Shown here one piece after another: positions 38,003-47,488 of a DNA stretch of 64,000 nucleotides. The translations under genes were made by a program, and so were the position numbers. Below the pieces are notes generated by a model. It was not told the origin of the DNA. It was given only the letters and a program-made list of their open reading frames with translations, and did not search any database. Positions within the stretch are counted from its first letter, which is position 1. Each line of letters begins with the position of its first letter. The stretch covers positions 831,542 through 895,541 of the forward strand of contig NZ_JAESWA010000022.1 in the NCBI RefSeq assembly GCF_016765615.1, read 5' to 3'. The DNA comes from Clostridium paridis. GTDB taxonomy: Bacteria; Bacillota; Clostridia; Clostridiales; Clostridiaceae.

Positions 38003-38326
38003 TTAACACCACTTTTTTCCCCATATATTCATCTCATTAATTATATTTCTTAAGTCTTGTCCCTTCTCAGTCAATGAATATTCTACTGCTGGAGGGATAG
38101 TAGGATAAACCTTCCTTTGTACTACTCCACATTGTTCTAATTCTCTAAGTCTTAATGTTAATGTTTTAGGACTTATGTTATGCAGAGATTTCCTTAGTTC
38201 ACCAAATCTTTTTGTCCCATCAAAAAGGTTTTTAATTACTAAAAATGACCACTTTCCATCTAAAACATTCAAAGCTTTTTCCACGCAACATATTGTATTA
38301 TCATTGTTTTTAATTTCATCTCTCAC
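38003..38326 (-). CDS. HxlR-family winged-helix regulator (2)
   Basis: 107-aa regulator with the signature LDGKWSFLVIKNL, RFGELRKSLHNISPKTLTLRLRELEQCGVVQRKVYP. Cysteines at residues 14 and 15 (TICCVEK) precede the winged helix, in the region of the redox-sensing Cys of HypR/YodB-type members. It is divergent from a nitroreductase gene and the two promoters overlap, the usual layout for HxlR control of quinone- or aldehyde-induced reductases. It lies directly upstream of operator B on the same strand, so an additional role at larE is possible. Confidence 0.92.
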   Translation of the reverse strand: MRDEIKNNDNTICCVEKALNVLDGKWSFLVIKNLFDGTKRFGELRKSLHNISPKTLTLRLRELEQCGVVQRKVYPTIPPAVEYSLTEKGQDLRNIINEMNIWGKKWC

Positions 38327-38381
38327 ACTAATTCACTCCTATAGTTCCTTTTAGGTAATCATATGTCATAAATGTAACCAC

Positions 38382-38416
38382 TTCCAATTTTATAGTTATG
38401 GTGTTATACTTGTCAA
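38382..38416. promoter_or_regulatory. Overlapping divergent promoters, nitroreductase and HxlR (2)
   Basis: Plus strand: TTCCAA (38382-38387) and TATACT (38405-38410), 17-base spacer, for the nitroreductase. Minus strand: TTGACA (38411-38416) and TATAAA (38389-38394), 16-base spacer, for the regulator. The two overlap almost fully, so a single bound repressor could block both. Confidence 0.6.
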
Positions 38417-38448
38417 CATGAGAAATAATTTAATTGGAGGAATTTCAA

Positions 38449-38982
38449 ATGAGTTTTTTTGAATTAGCTAAAAAAAGATATTCCGTAAGAAAATACGTGT
38501 CCAAAAGCGTAGAAGAAGAAAAGCTAACAAAAATATTAGAGGCTGGTAGAATCGCTCCTACAGCTGCTAACTTTCAACCTCAACGTTTAATCGTAGTTCA
38601 AAAAGAAGAAGGACTAACCAAACTAAAGAAAAGCGCAGATATTAAAGGTGCACCTTTAGCCATAATTATATGCTCAGACCACAATACTTCTTGGAAGAGA
38701 AGATATGATAATAAAGATACTGCTGACATAGATGCAAGTATAGTTACAACACACATGATGTTACAAGCTACTGAGCTAGGTTTAGGTTCAGTATGGATCT
38801 GTCACTTTGAACCTGATATTCTAAGAGAAGAGTTTAAATTACCAGATAATTTTGAGCCAATTAACATTTTAGCTATTGGATATGCATCACCTGAAGAAGA
38901 TGCTTCTCAGAATGCTTCTCCAGATAGACATGATTCTAGGAGAAAACCCTTATCTGAAACAGTATTCTTTGAGACTCTTTAA
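38449..38982 (+). CDS. Nitroreductase-family FMN oxidoreductase
   Basis: NAD(P)H-dependent flavoprotein, 177 aa. Seen: the N-terminal ELAKKRYSVRKY, GRIAPTAANFQPQR FMN-phosphate region, and a C-terminal AIGYASPEE...SRRKPLSE. Such enzymes reduce quinones, nitro compounds or enones; the natural substrate is unknown. GGAGG lies 8 bases before the ATG; a TTG five codons upstream overlaps that site. Placement opposite an HxlR gene suggests induction by electrophiles. Confidence 0.92.
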   Translation: MSFFELAKKRYSVRKYVSKSVEEEKLTKILEAGRIAPTAANFQPQRLIVVQKEEGLTKLKKSADIKGAPLAIIICSDHNTSWKRRYDNKDTADIDASIVTTHMMLQATELGLGSVWICHFEPDILREEFKLPDNFEPINILAIGYASPEEDASQNASPDRHDSRRKPLSETVFFETL

Positions 38983-39034
38983 AATAAAGAGGACTGTAAA
39001 AATGCACATGAGGCCTTTTTACAGTCCTTTATTT
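38982..39034. terminator. Bidirectional terminator between nitroreductase and kinase-like gene
   Basis: AAATAAA(G)AGGACTGTAAAAA pairs with TTTTTACAGTCCTTTATTT (about 19 pairs, one bulge region). It overlaps both convergent stop codons. Confidence 0.85.
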
Positions 39035-39626
39035 AGTTCAACTTAAAATATTTCTTGAATTTATCCATCCATTCCTTAGCAACTCTGGTGTCTGTCTTTT
39101 TTAGGTTCTCCACAAAGACTTCTAAAACATCTAACTTTTCTAATCCCTTCATTAGATGTCTTGGATATGATTTTTTTCTACTATAGCTATTTTTAGGATC
39201 AATAATTTTGATATTACCTTTCCCATCCACATAAACATCTCTACATCTAATATCTAGTTTTGTAAACTGCAATTTTTTAAATTCTTTTATAACCTTATAT
39301 AATTCTTTAGTTAATTCTTTAGTTAATCCATTCTCTTTTATATATTTATCTAATCTAATACCTTCAACCAATTCACGAATTATATACTTATCTCCATGTT
39401 TTATTATCTTGGGAAAATATTTAGAGCCCTTAGCTCTCTTGAAAACTTGTGCCTCTTTTAAACATATTTTTTTATCATAAAATATTTTAATTATTTTTTT
39501 CCCTGGTAATAAATAAACAATTCCATTATGTCCTCTTCCTAAATATTCTCCCTCTTTAAGTAAATTCTCAACCTCATCATCTAGTTCCAAACTAACATCA
39601 TACTTTTTATCCATACTATTATCCAT
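39033..39626 (-). CDS. Small divergent protein-kinase-like protein
   Basis: 197-aa protein with a bare kinase fold. Seen: glycine loop GRGHNGIVY (30-38), the lysine in KIIKIF (K47), an alpha-C glutamate in KEAQVF, KLDIRCRD (123-130) in the catalytic-loop place with Asp125 kept but the usual Asn replaced by Asp, and IIDPK (141-145) in place of DFG. The activation segment and much of the C-lobe are very short. It may be an atypical kinase or a pseudokinase. No clear Shine-Dalgarno is seen. Basic and Lys-rich, like the region's own codon use, so no sign of recent transfer. Confidence 0.7.
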   Translation of the reverse strand: MDNSMDKKYDVSLELDDEVENLLKEGEYLGRGHNGIVYLLPGKKIIKIFYDKKICLKEAQVFKRAKGSKYFPKIIKHGDKYIIRELVEGIRLDKYIKENGLTKELTKELYKVIKEFKKLQFTKLDIRCRDVYVDGKGNIKIIDPKNSYSRKKSYPRHLMKGLEKLDVLEVFVENLKKTDTRVAKEWMDKFKKYFKLN

Positions 39627-39720
39627 AAAAATTACTTTATACCATAATATGCATTTAGAAATATTTTGCTATAAACTATGAAATATTTTCCGGGAAATAA
39701 TTATAATATTTTTATTTATG

Positions 39721-39759
39721 ATTATAGAGTATAGCATTAAACCTTCTATACTCTATAAT
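39721..39759. other. Perfect 14-bp hairpin after the P-type ATPase gene
   Basis: ATTATAGAGTATAG/CTATACTCTATAAT around an 11-base loop, 27 bases after the ATPase stop. There is no U-run on either strand, so termination is uncertain. Confidence 0.5.
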
Positions 39760-39785
39760 TCACATTTAATATTCATGATATTTTA

Positions 39786-42311
39786 TCATTGCTTAAATTC
39801 TGATGCATTAAATCTAATATCTGTTTTCTTATTATTACCTATTATTTTTATTACTTCCCACCATATTGATGATATTACACCTATGACTATAGCTAATAAT
39901 AACATCTCAATTTCTAAACCCGAAGTTCTAAAAATTTCATTTAAAAATGGTATATACACTATTAAAAATATCATAATTAGTGCAAGACTATTAATAAGCA
40001 ATCTTGCTTTACTTTGTTTTTCTTTAAATATATTAAATATACATTGAGTATTAGATCTATTTACTAGAACTAATATAACATTAGATACAATTAGAACTAC
40101 CAACGCAAAACTTCTAGCATAATCTACATCAACCCCTAAATCCACCATGTAATGAAATGGAATAAAAGCTGCAGCAAACATTGATATGCCTTGCAATATA
40201 ACTTTAAAGGTTAACATTTTAGTTAATAATGGCTCTTTGGGATCCCTTGGTGGCTTATCCATTATATTAGGTTCAGCCTCTTCCCCTTCAAAAATTATTG
40301 AACAAGTTGGATCAATTATAAGTTCGAGTAAAACAATGTGTACAGGTAATAAAATCTGTGGAAGATTAAATAAAGGTGAAAATAATGACAAACATATTAT
40401 TGGTATATGGATAACCATAATATATACCATAGCTTTTCTGATATTATCAAATATCCTTCTTCCATCTTTTACAGAACTCACTATTGTTGTGAAATTGTCA
40501 TCCATTAGTACCATATGAGCTGCCTCTTTTGCTACCTCTGTCCCTCTTTTTCCCATTGCTATACCTATGTCTGCAACCTTTAATGCAGGCGCATCATTAA
40601 CCCCATCTCCAGTCATAGCCACTATTTCTCCTGATGCCTTCAATGCCTTAACAATCCTCATTTTATGCCCTGGAATAACTCTAGAAAATATATCGCAATT
40701 AGTTACTTCTTTGCATAACTCCTCATCACTCATATTATCTATCTCATTTCCAGTAATTGCTCTATCCTTAAATTGAAGTCCTATCTCATTTCCTATGGCC
40801 ATAGCTGTTTTATTATAATCACCTGTTATCATTACAACTCTTATTCCAGCTTGCTTACATAGTTTAATTGCTTCTTTTACTCCTTCCTTCGGAGGATCTT
40901 GAAGTCCAATTAATCCTCTAAAGTTTAGCTCATACTTTTCAATATCTTGGTATAACTCCTTAGAGTCACAGTCACATATTGTAATAACCCTCAATCCCTT
41001 ACTTGCCATGAAATCAACTTCTTTTAGGATTCTTTGTTTTTCTAATTCATTCATTTTGCATAGATGAAGTAATGCTTCATGGGAACCTTTTACTGCTACA
41101 TAAAATCTATCATCTCTACTATAAATATTTGCCATTCTCTTGGTTTCTGAATTGAATGGAATATTTAACTCCAAATCAAAATTTTTAATGAAAGTATCTT
41201 TAATTCTTTCATTTGCAATTTTAATTATAGCCTTTTCCATTGGATCGTATGGATCCTTCTCACAAGCAAAAAGCATCAACCTGCTCAAATATTCATCCTT
41301 AAAATCATTAATATCAACATACTTTCCATCAAAAACACTTTTAACTTCCATATCATTTTTCGTGATTGTCCCAGTTTTATCAACTGCTAAAATGGTAGCT
41401 GAACCTAGAGTTTCAACTGCAGATATTTTTCTCATTAAAGCATTTTTTCGTGCTAAACGAAACGCTCCTAAGGAAAGAAATACTGTTAATACAACCGGAA
41501 ATTCTTCTGGAATTATAGCCATTGCAAGAGTTATTCCTGCAAGTATACTTTTTATTATGTCATGGTTATAAAAATATGTCGCTATAATAAGTGTTATGCA
41601 TAATATCAGCCCAACAATTGCCAAGTTCTTAACTAAGGTCTGTATCTTATTTTGCAATGGAGTAAGTTCTTCTTTTGTCTCACTTATAATTTTTGCTATC
41701 TTTCCATATTCAGTATTATACCCAGTTAACTCTACCTTTGCAGTGCATGTTCCAACCACTGAAAGAGTTCCAGCATATAATTTATCTTTCTTCCAATATT
41801 CTTCATTATCTTGCACATCTTTACTTATATTTTTAAATACTGGTTCAGCTTCTCCAGTAAGAATTGATTCATCTACAGAAAAGTTCGATACTTCTAAAAT
41901 AGAACAGTCCGCCGGTATTCTATCCCCTTCACTTAATATGACAATATCTCCTGGTACTAGTTCAAAACTTTTTATTATTACTTTTTTCCCATCTCTAATT
42001 ACTTTAACATCTGGCGCTGTTAATTCCTTTAAAGCATTTAAAGTTTTCTCTGTCTTCCATTCCTGAATAAATGTTATAGATGCTACGAATCCTACGAAAA
42101 TAAGCATTATCAATGCTTCTTTAATATCTCCTAGGATAAGATATATTGTCGCAGTCCCAAGTAGAAGCAAAAACATAGGTTCCTTAAAAACTCCAATAAA
42201 CTTTTTTATTGGGCTTGCTTTTTCATTATTAGTAACTTCATTTAGCCCATATTTATTTCTTAACTCTAAGACCTCTTTTGAAGATAATCCTCTCATACAA
42301 TCATCCTTCAT
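39786..42311 (-). CDS. P-type cation-transporting ATPase (probable Ca2+ type)
   Basis: P2-type ATPase, about 841 aa from the chosen start. Seen: TGEAEP actuator motif, DKTGT phosphorylation site (Asp311), MITGDYNKTA and MTGDGVNDAPALK hinge motifs, with membrane helices before and after. The M4 site is IPEEFPVV rather than PEGLP, and M6 reads ELIIDPTCS, so the ion cannot be assigned firmly; calcium is usual for this clostridial group. The start is uncertain: GGGGTGAT precedes tandem ATGs at 42314/42311, while a further ATG 24 bases upstream has a poor ribosome site. Confidence 0.9.
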   Translation of the reverse strand: MKDDCMRGLSSKEVLELRNKYGLNEVTNNEKASPIKKFIGVFKEPMFLLLLGTATIYLILGDIKEALIMLIFVGFVASITFIQEWKTEKTLNALKELTAPDVKVIRDGKKVIIKSFELVPGDIVILSEGDRIPADCSILEVSNFSVDESILTGEAEPVFKNISKDVQDNEEYWKKDKLYAGTLSVVGTCTAKVELTGYNTEYGKIAKIISETKEELTPLQNKIQTLVKNLAIVGLILCITLIIATYFYNHDIIKSILAGITLAMAIIPEEFPVVLTVFLSLGAFRLARKNALMRKISAVETLGSATILAVDKTGTITKNDMEVKSVFDGKYVDINDFKDEYLSRLMLFACEKDPYDPMEKAIIKIANERIKDTFIKNFDLELNIPFNSETKRMANIYSRDDRFYVAVKGSHEALLHLCKMNELEKQRILKEVDFMASKGLRVITICDCDSKELYQDIEKYELNFRGLIGLQDPPKEGVKEAIKLCKQAGIRVVMITGDYNKTAMAIGNEIGLQFKDRAITGNEIDNMSDEELCKEVTNCDIFSRVIPGHKMRIVKALKASGEIVAMTGDGVNDAPALKVADIGIAMGKRGTEVAKEAAHMVLMDDNFTTIVSSVKDGRRIFDNIRKAMVYIMVIHIPIICLSLFSPLFNLPQILLPVHIVLLELIIDPTCSIIFEGEEAEPNIMDKPPRDPKEPLLTKMLTFKVILQGISMFAAAFIPFHYMVDLGVDVDYARSFALVVLIVSNVILVLVNRSNTQCIFNIFKEKQSKARLLINSLALIMIFLIVYIPFLNEIFRTSGLEIEMLLLAIVIGVISSIWWEVIKIIGNNKKTDIRFNASEFKQ

Positions 42312-42537
42312 CATATCACCCCATAAGTTTTTCATTCTTACTTTAATATATGCTAATCACCATGATTTGTTTCAATTGATAATGAATTAATTATAAATAT
42401 ACGCTTTCAAGCTGATTATGTCAATATATTCCAAAGAATACTTATTTTCAATTGATAATAATAGTCTATAGTAAGAGTTAATATATTCCAATTAATAAAC
42501 ATTCCTTCTCCCTTAAAACTTATCTCAAAAACAAAAA

Positions 42538-42559
42538 AAGCGAAGGCACGCCTTCACTT
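42538..42559 (-). terminator. Terminator of the glycolytic operon (after gpmI)
   Basis: 10-bp stem AAGTGAAGGC/GCCTTCGCTT with a 2-base loop and a following U-run, 20 bases after the gpmI stop. Confidence 0.92.
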
Positions 42560-42579
42560 TTTTATATAAATGCAATTTA

Positions 42580-44115
42580 CTACTTAATTAAACTATTTCC
42601 TGTCATTTCTGCTGGTTTCTCTAAATCCATAACTTCAAGCATAGTTGGAGCTATATCTGAAAGTCTTCCGCCTTCTTTAAGTTCTCTTCCTTTAGCTTCA
42701 TTACTAATCCAAAGGAATGGTACTGGATTTGTAGTATGAGCAGTAAATGGAGTTCCTGTTGAGAAATCAATCATAGTTTCAGCATTTCCATGGTCTGCAG
42801 TAATGAATACAGTACCATCCTTTTCTAAAACCTTAGACACTACTCTATCTAAACATGTATCTACAGTTTGAATTGCTTTTTCTGCTGCTTCAATAACTCC
42901 AGTATGACCTACCATATCAGGATTTGCATAGTTTAATATTATCATGTCATACTTATCTGAATCTAATCTATTTATTAGTTCATCAGTAACTTCGTAAGCA
43001 CTCATTTCTGGTTTAAGATCATAAGTTGCAACCTTTGGTGAGTTTATAAGTGCTCTATCTTCATTTTCATATGGTTTTTCTACTCCACCATTGAAGAAGA
43101 ATGTTACATGAGCATACTTTTCTGTTTCAGCAATTCTTAATTGATTTAATCCTTTGTTACTTACATATTCACCTAAAGTATTATTAATTCCTTCTGCTCT
43201 ATATGCAACTTCTACACCTTCTAATGTTTTATCATATTGAGTCATAGTTACATATGTAAGATTAAGAGTTTCTCTCTTAAATCCTTCAAATACTTTATCA
43301 TTTATAGCTCTAGTAATTTCTCTAGCTCTATCAGGTCTAAAGTTAAAGAATATAACTGAATCACCATCTTTAATTGTTCCAGTTGCATGACCTTCTTCTA
43401 AAACAACAGTTGGTAATACGAATTCATCAGTTTTGTTATCATGGTATGAATTTTCCATAGCTTCTACAGCTGAATTTGCAGTTTCACCTTTACCATTAAC
43501 CATAGCATCATAAGCTAATTGAACTCTTTCCCATCTATTATCTCTATCCATAGCATAGTATCTTCCACTTATTGTAGCTACTTTCCCTATAGAATTTTCT
43601 TTCATATAATCTTCAATTTCTACAACAAAATCTTTTCCTGATGATGGTGCAACATCTCTTCCATCCATAAATGCATGTAGATATACTTTTGTTAAACCGT
43701 TATTCTTAGCTAATTTTAATAGTCCTTTTAAATGGTCTATGTGAGAGTGAACTCCACCATCTGATAATAAACCTAATAAATGTAATGATGAATTATTATC
43801 TTTTGCATTTTTAACAGCTTTTAATAACGCTTCATTTTTAAAGAAATTACCTTCTTCAATTTCTTTAGTTATTCTTGTTAATTCTTGATATATTATTCTT
43901 CCTGCACCTATATTTAAATGTCCTACTTCTGAATTTCCCATTTGACCAGTTGGTAACCCTACATCTAATCCTGATGCTTGGATTTGAGTATGAGGATACT
44001 CATTGAATAATCTATCATAATTTGGTTTGTTTGCAGCTTCAACAGCATTTCCATCTGACTTTGGAGCTATTCCAAAACCATCTAATATCATTAATAAAAC
44101 GGGTTTCTTTGCCAT
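42580..44115 (-). CDS. gpmI: 2,3-bisphosphoglycerate-independent phosphoglycerate mutase
   Basis: Manganese-dependent interconversion of 3- and 2-phosphoglycerate. 511 aa, standard. Seen: alkaline-phosphatase-type metal site MILDGFG, the phospho-acceptor Ser62 in GQMGNSEVGHLNIGAGR, DGRDVAPSS, SGRYYAMDRDNRWER, and the C-terminal FITADHGNAE with HTTNPVPF. GGAGG is 5 bases before the ATG chosen; the TTG four codons upstream lies in the ribosome site. Last gene of the cggR operon. Confidence 0.97.
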   Translation of the reverse strand: MAKKPVLLMILDGFGIAPKSDGNAVEAANKPNYDRLFNEYPHTQIQASGLDVGLPTGQMGNSEVGHLNIGAGRIIYQELTRITKEIEEGNFFKNEALLKAVKNAKDNNSSLHLLGLLSDGGVHSHIDHLKGLLKLAKNNGLTKVYLHAFMDGRDVAPSSGKDFVVEIEDYMKENSIGKVATISGRYYAMDRDNRWERVQLAYDAMVNGKGETANSAVEAMENSYHDNKTDEFVLPTVVLEEGHATGTIKDGDSVIFFNFRPDRAREITRAINDKVFEGFKRETLNLTYVTMTQYDKTLEGVEVAYRAEGINNTLGEYVSNKGLNQLRIAETEKYAHVTFFFNGGVEKPYENEDRALINSPKVATYDLKPEMSAYEVTDELINRLDSDKYDMIILNYANPDMVGHTGVIEAAEKAIQTVDTCLDRVVSKVLEKDGTVFITADHGNAETMIDFSTGTPFTAHTTNPVPFLWISNEAKGRELKEGGRLSDIAPTMLEVMDLEKPAEMTGNSLIK

Positions 44116-44206
44116 AATTACCTCCAAAATAATACTTATTATTATAAAAAGAAACAGTCTTCTCTTTATTTTACTAGTTAATTATATTCTACCGCTAATA
44201 AAAAAA

Positions 44207-44248
44207 CAATAGCAACAAACACTCTTTTAGCGTTGCTTATTGCTATTG
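44207..44248 (-). terminator. Terminator between tpiA and gpmI
   Basis: 9-bp stem CAATAGCAA/TTGCTATTG with a long loop, followed on the minus strand by TTTTTTTATT. Read-through must supply gpmI unless it has its own promoter. Confidence 0.78.
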
Positions 44249-44265
44249 CATAAATTTAAAATGGA

Positions 44266-45012
44266 TTAGTAATTTACTATTGCAGCAAAGTCAGTAGCAA
44301 CTAAACTAGCTCCACCTACTAAAGCACCATCTATATCAGATTGAGCCATTTGTGCTTTTATTGTATTAGGTTTAACAGATCCACCATATTGTATTCTAAC
44401 TTTATCAGCAACTTCTTTTCCGAACATTTCTGCAACAACATTTCTTATAGCCATTATTGTTTCATTTGCTTGTTCGTCTGTAGCAGTTTTTCCAGTTCCT
44501 ATAGCCCAGATTGGTTCGTAAGCTATAACAACTTTTTCTGCTAAATCAGTTGATAAACCTTCTAAATCAGCTTTAATTTGAGCTCCAACAACTGCATTAG
44601 TTGTTCCATTTTCTCTTTGCTCTAAAGATTCTCCACAGCAAAGTATTGGAATTAAATTGTGAGCAAATGCAGCTTTTACTTTTTTATTTAAAGCTTCATC
44701 AGTTTCATTGAAATATTCTCTTCTTTCACTATGTCCTAAAACAACATAGCTAACTCCCATAGCTTCTAACATTCTTGGAGCAATTTCTCCTGTGAAAGCA
44801 CCTTTTTCTTCAAAGTGCATGTTTTGTGCAGCAACTTTTATGTTTGAACCTTCTACTGCTTTTAATACAGCATCTAAACAAACAAAAGTAGGGCATACTA
44901 CTACATCACAAGTAGCATCCTTTACTAATGGTATTAATTCTTCTACAACTTTTACAGCTTCAGCTGGAGTGTAGTGCATTTTCCAGTTTCCTGCAATTAT
45001 AGCTTTTCTCAT
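44266..45012 (-). CDS. tpiA: Triosephosphate isomerase
   Basis: Interconverts dihydroxyacetone phosphate and glyceraldehyde 3-phosphate. 248 aa. Seen: AGNWKMH with catalytic Lys11, LGHSERR with the catalytic His, [11 protein letters not shown] with the catalytic Glu and flexible loop, and the C-terminal YGGSVKP. GAGGTGAAAATA precedes the ATG; a GTG three codons earlier is in the ribosome site. It follows pgk after 87 bases that hold a strong hairpin. Confidence 0.97.
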   Translation of the reverse strand: MRKAIIAGNWKMHYTPAEAVKVVEELIPLVKDATCDVVVCPTFVCLDAVLKAVEGSNIKVAAQNMHFEEKGAFTGEIAPRMLEAMGVSYVVLGHSERREYFNETDEALNKKVKAAFAHNLIPILCCGESLEQRENGTTNAVVGAQIKADLEGLSTDLAEKVVIAYEPIWAIGTGKTATDEQANETIMAIRNVVAEMFGKEVADKVRIQYGGSVKPNTIKAQMAQSDIDGALVGGASLVATDFAAIVNY

Positions 45013-45039
45013 TATTTTCACCTCATAAAAATTTGAATT

Positions 45040-45080
45040 AAGGTTTTTAGCTATATAATTTATATAAAGCTAAAAACCTT
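45040..45080 (-). other. Perfect hairpin between pgk and tpiA
   Basis: 13-bp stem AAGGTTTTTAGCT/AGCTAAAAACCTT with a 15-base AT loop, 20 bases after the pgk stop. No U-run follows, so an RNA processing or stability element is as likely as a terminator. Confidence 0.6.
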
Positions 45081-45099
45081 TAATGCATAATATTTAAAA

Positions 45100-46278
45100 T
45101 TATTTATCGTTTAAAGCAACTATTCCTGGTAATTCTTTTCCTTCAAGGAATTCTAATGAAGCTCCACCGCCTGTAGAGATGTGAGTCATTTTATCACCAA
45201 ATCCTAAGATATTAACAGCAGCAGCTGAGTCTCCTCCTCCGATTACTGTTGTTGCATCTGCATCTGCCATAGCTTTTGCAACTGCAATTGTTCCTTTGTT
45301 GAAGTTTTCGAATTCAAATACTCCCATTGGTCCATTCCAGATTACTGTCTTAGCATCTTTTACAGCTTCAGCATAAAGAGCATCTGTCTTTGGTCCTATA
45401 TCTAATCCCATGTGTCCTTCTGGAATATTTTGATCTTCAGTAACAACAGCTTCAACATCTTTGAATTCTGTAGCAACTCTGTGGTCTACTGGTAATAAGA
45501 ATTTAACTCCCTTTGCAGCAGCCTTTTCTATCATTTCTTTAGCATAGTCAACTCTATCAGCTTCAACTAAAGAAGTTCCGATTTCATATCCTTGAGCTTT
45601 TAAGAATGTATAAGCCATTCCTCCACCTATAATTAAAGTATCTACTTTTTCTAATAGGTTATTTATAACAGCTATTTTATCTGAAACCTTAGCTCCACCT
45701 AAAATTGCAACGAAAGGTCTTACTGGATTATTAACAGCTTCTCCTAAGAACTTTAATTCTTTTTGAATTAAATATCCACATACAGCTGTTTCAACAAACT
45801 CAGTTACTCCAACTGTTGAACAGTGAGCTCTGTGAGCTGTTCCAAATGCATCATTTACAAATACGTCAGCTAATGAAGCTAATTCTTTTGAGAATGTTTC
45901 TTCATTTTTAGTTTCTTCTTTTCTGCATCTTGTGTTTTCAAGTAATACAACATCACCGTCATTCATTTCAGCTACAGCTTTTTTAGCATTTACTCCAACA
46001 ACTTCTTCATCTCTTGCGAAAACAACTTCTTTTCCTAACATTTCAGTTAACTTTACAGCAACTGGTGCTAATGATTTTGAAGCATCTTTTCCTAAATGTG
46101 AGCAAAGTATAACTTTAGCTCCATTTTCAACTAAATATTTTATTGTTGGAAGTGCTCCTGTTAATCTATTTATGTCAGTAATAACTCCATCTTTTAGTGG
46201 AACGTTAAAATCGCATCTAACTAGAACTCTTTTACCTTTTACTTGGATATCTTCAACAGTCTTTTTATTGTAACTCAT
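45100..46278 (-). CDS. pgk: Phosphoglycerate kinase
   Basis: ATP-yielding step from 1,3-bisphosphoglycerate. 392 aa. Seen: [14 protein letters not shown], the substrate-binding HLG and [11 protein letters not shown], the [12 protein letters not shown] hinge, and the C-terminal nucleotide loop [21 protein letters not shown] precedes the ATG. It lies 116 bases downstream of gapA behind a terminator-like hairpin. Confidence 0.97.
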   Translation of the reverse strand: MSYNKKTVEDIQVKGKRVLVRCDFNVPLKDGVITDINRLTGALPTIKYLVENGAKVILCSHLGKDASKSLAPVAVKLTEMLGKEVVFARDEEVVGVNAKKAVAEMNDGDVVLLENTRCRKEETKNEETFSKELASLADVFVNDAFGTAHRAHCSTVGVTEFVETAVCGYLIQKELKFLGEAVNNPVRPFVAILGGAKVSDKIAVINNLLEKVDTLIIGGGMAYTFLKAQGYEIGTSLVEADRVDYAKEMIEKAAAKGVKFLLPVDHRVATEFKDVEAVVTEDQNIPEGHMGLDIGPKTDALYAEAVKDAKTVIWNGPMGVFEFENFNKGTIAVAKAMADADATTVIGGGDSAAAVNILGFGDKMTHISTGGGASLEFLEGKELPGIVALNDK

Positions 46279-46306
46279 ATCTTCACCTCATAATATAATA
46301 TTTGTT

Positions 46307-46351
46307 AAAAAAGGCCTGGCCTTATAGACTTTTAACTACAAAACCAGACCT
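46307..46351 (-). terminator. Terminator-like hairpin after gapA
   Basis: 8-bp stem AGGTCTGG/CCAGGCCT (one G-U pair), 24-base loop, then TTTTTT on the minus strand. A partial terminator here would give the usual high gapA to pgk ratio. Confidence 0.75.
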
Positions 46352-46394
46352 CTTATAATTGTCTACGTTCTAAATATCTAATCTATTACTTAAA

Positions 46395-47399
46395 TTATTT
46401 TGCAAGTTTAGCAAAGTAAGATAAAGTTCTGATTAATTGAGATGTGTATGACATTTCGTTATCATACCATGAAGCAACTTTAACCATTTGGTTATCTCCT
46501 ACTTGGATGATCTTAGTTTGAGTTGCATCAAATAATGAACCGTAGCTGATTCCTATTACGTCAGAAGAAACTATTTCATCTTCAGTGTATCCGAAAGATT
46601 CAGTAGCAGCAGCTTTCATAGCAGCATTTATTTCTTCAACAGTTGTAGTTTTTCCAAGAATAACTACTAACTCAGTTAATGAACCAGTTATAGTTGGAAC
46701 TCTTTGAGCGCCTCCATCTAATTTTCCTTTTAATTCAGGAATAACTAATCCTATAGCTTTAGCAGCTCCAGTTGAGTTAGGAATGATGCTTGCAGCAGCA
46801 GCTCTAGCTCTTCTTAAGTCACCTTTAGCGTGAGGACCATCTAATGTATTTTGGTCATTAGTGTATGCATGGATTGTAGTCATTGAACCATATTTTATTT
46901 CAAATTTGTCATTTAAAACTTTAGCCATTGGAGCTAAGCAGTTAGTAGTACATGAAGCACCAGAAATAACTGTTTCTGTTCCATCTAATATATCATGGTT
47001 AACATTGAATACAACTGTCTTCATATCTCCAGTTGCAGGAGCTGATATAACAACTTTCTTTGCACCAGCTTGGATATGAGCTTCAGCTTTTTCTTTAGAA
47101 GTAAAGAATCCAGTACATTCTAATACTATGTCTACTCCTAATTCTTTCCATGGTAAATCTGCAGGATTTCTTTGAGCAGTTATTTTAATTTCTTTTCCGT
47201 TTACAACGAAAGCGTCTTCCTTAACTGTTATTTCTCCATTGAATCTACCTTGAGCTGAATCATATTTGAATAAGTGTGCTAATGTTTTAGCATCAGTTAA
47301 ATCGTTGATTGCAACAACCTCTAATTCTGAATGTTCCATCATCTTTCTTAATGCTAATCTACCTATTCTTCCAAATCCATTAATAGCTACTTTTGTCAT
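46395..47399 (-). CDS. gapA: Glyceraldehyde-3-phosphate dehydrogenase (glycolytic)
   Basis: Phosphorylating NAD-dependent dehydrogenase. 334 aa. Seen: N-terminal [10 protein letters not shown], Asp33 in INDLTD typical of NAD-specific catabolic enzymes, catalytic Cys150 in [12 protein letters not shown], and the histidine region [16 protein letters not shown] lies 8-9 bases before the ATG. Directly after cggR, its regulator, as in Bacillus and Clostridium. Confidence 0.98.
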   Translation of the reverse strand: MTKVAINGFGRIGRLALRKMMEHSELEVVAINDLTDAKTLAHLFKYDSAQGRFNGEITVKEDAFVVNGKEIKITAQRNPADLPWKELGVDIVLECTGFFTSKEKAEAHIQAGAKKVVISAPATGDMKTVVFNVNHDILDGTETVISGASCTTNCLAPMAKVLNDKFEIKYGSMTTIHAYTNDQNTLDGPHAKGDLRRARAAAASIIPNSTGAAKAIGLVIPELKGKLDGGAQRVPTITGSLTELVVILGKTTTVEEINAAMKAAATESFGYTEDEIVSSDVIGISYGSLFDATQTKIIQVGDNQMVKVASWYDNEMSYTSQLIRTLSYFAKLAK

Positions 47400-47488
47400 T
47401 GAAAAAACCTCCTAAAAAGATATTTAATTATATAAAATATTCAAAAATATTTATATACACATTTAAGTTTGCTTAGTGAAAGTAATAT

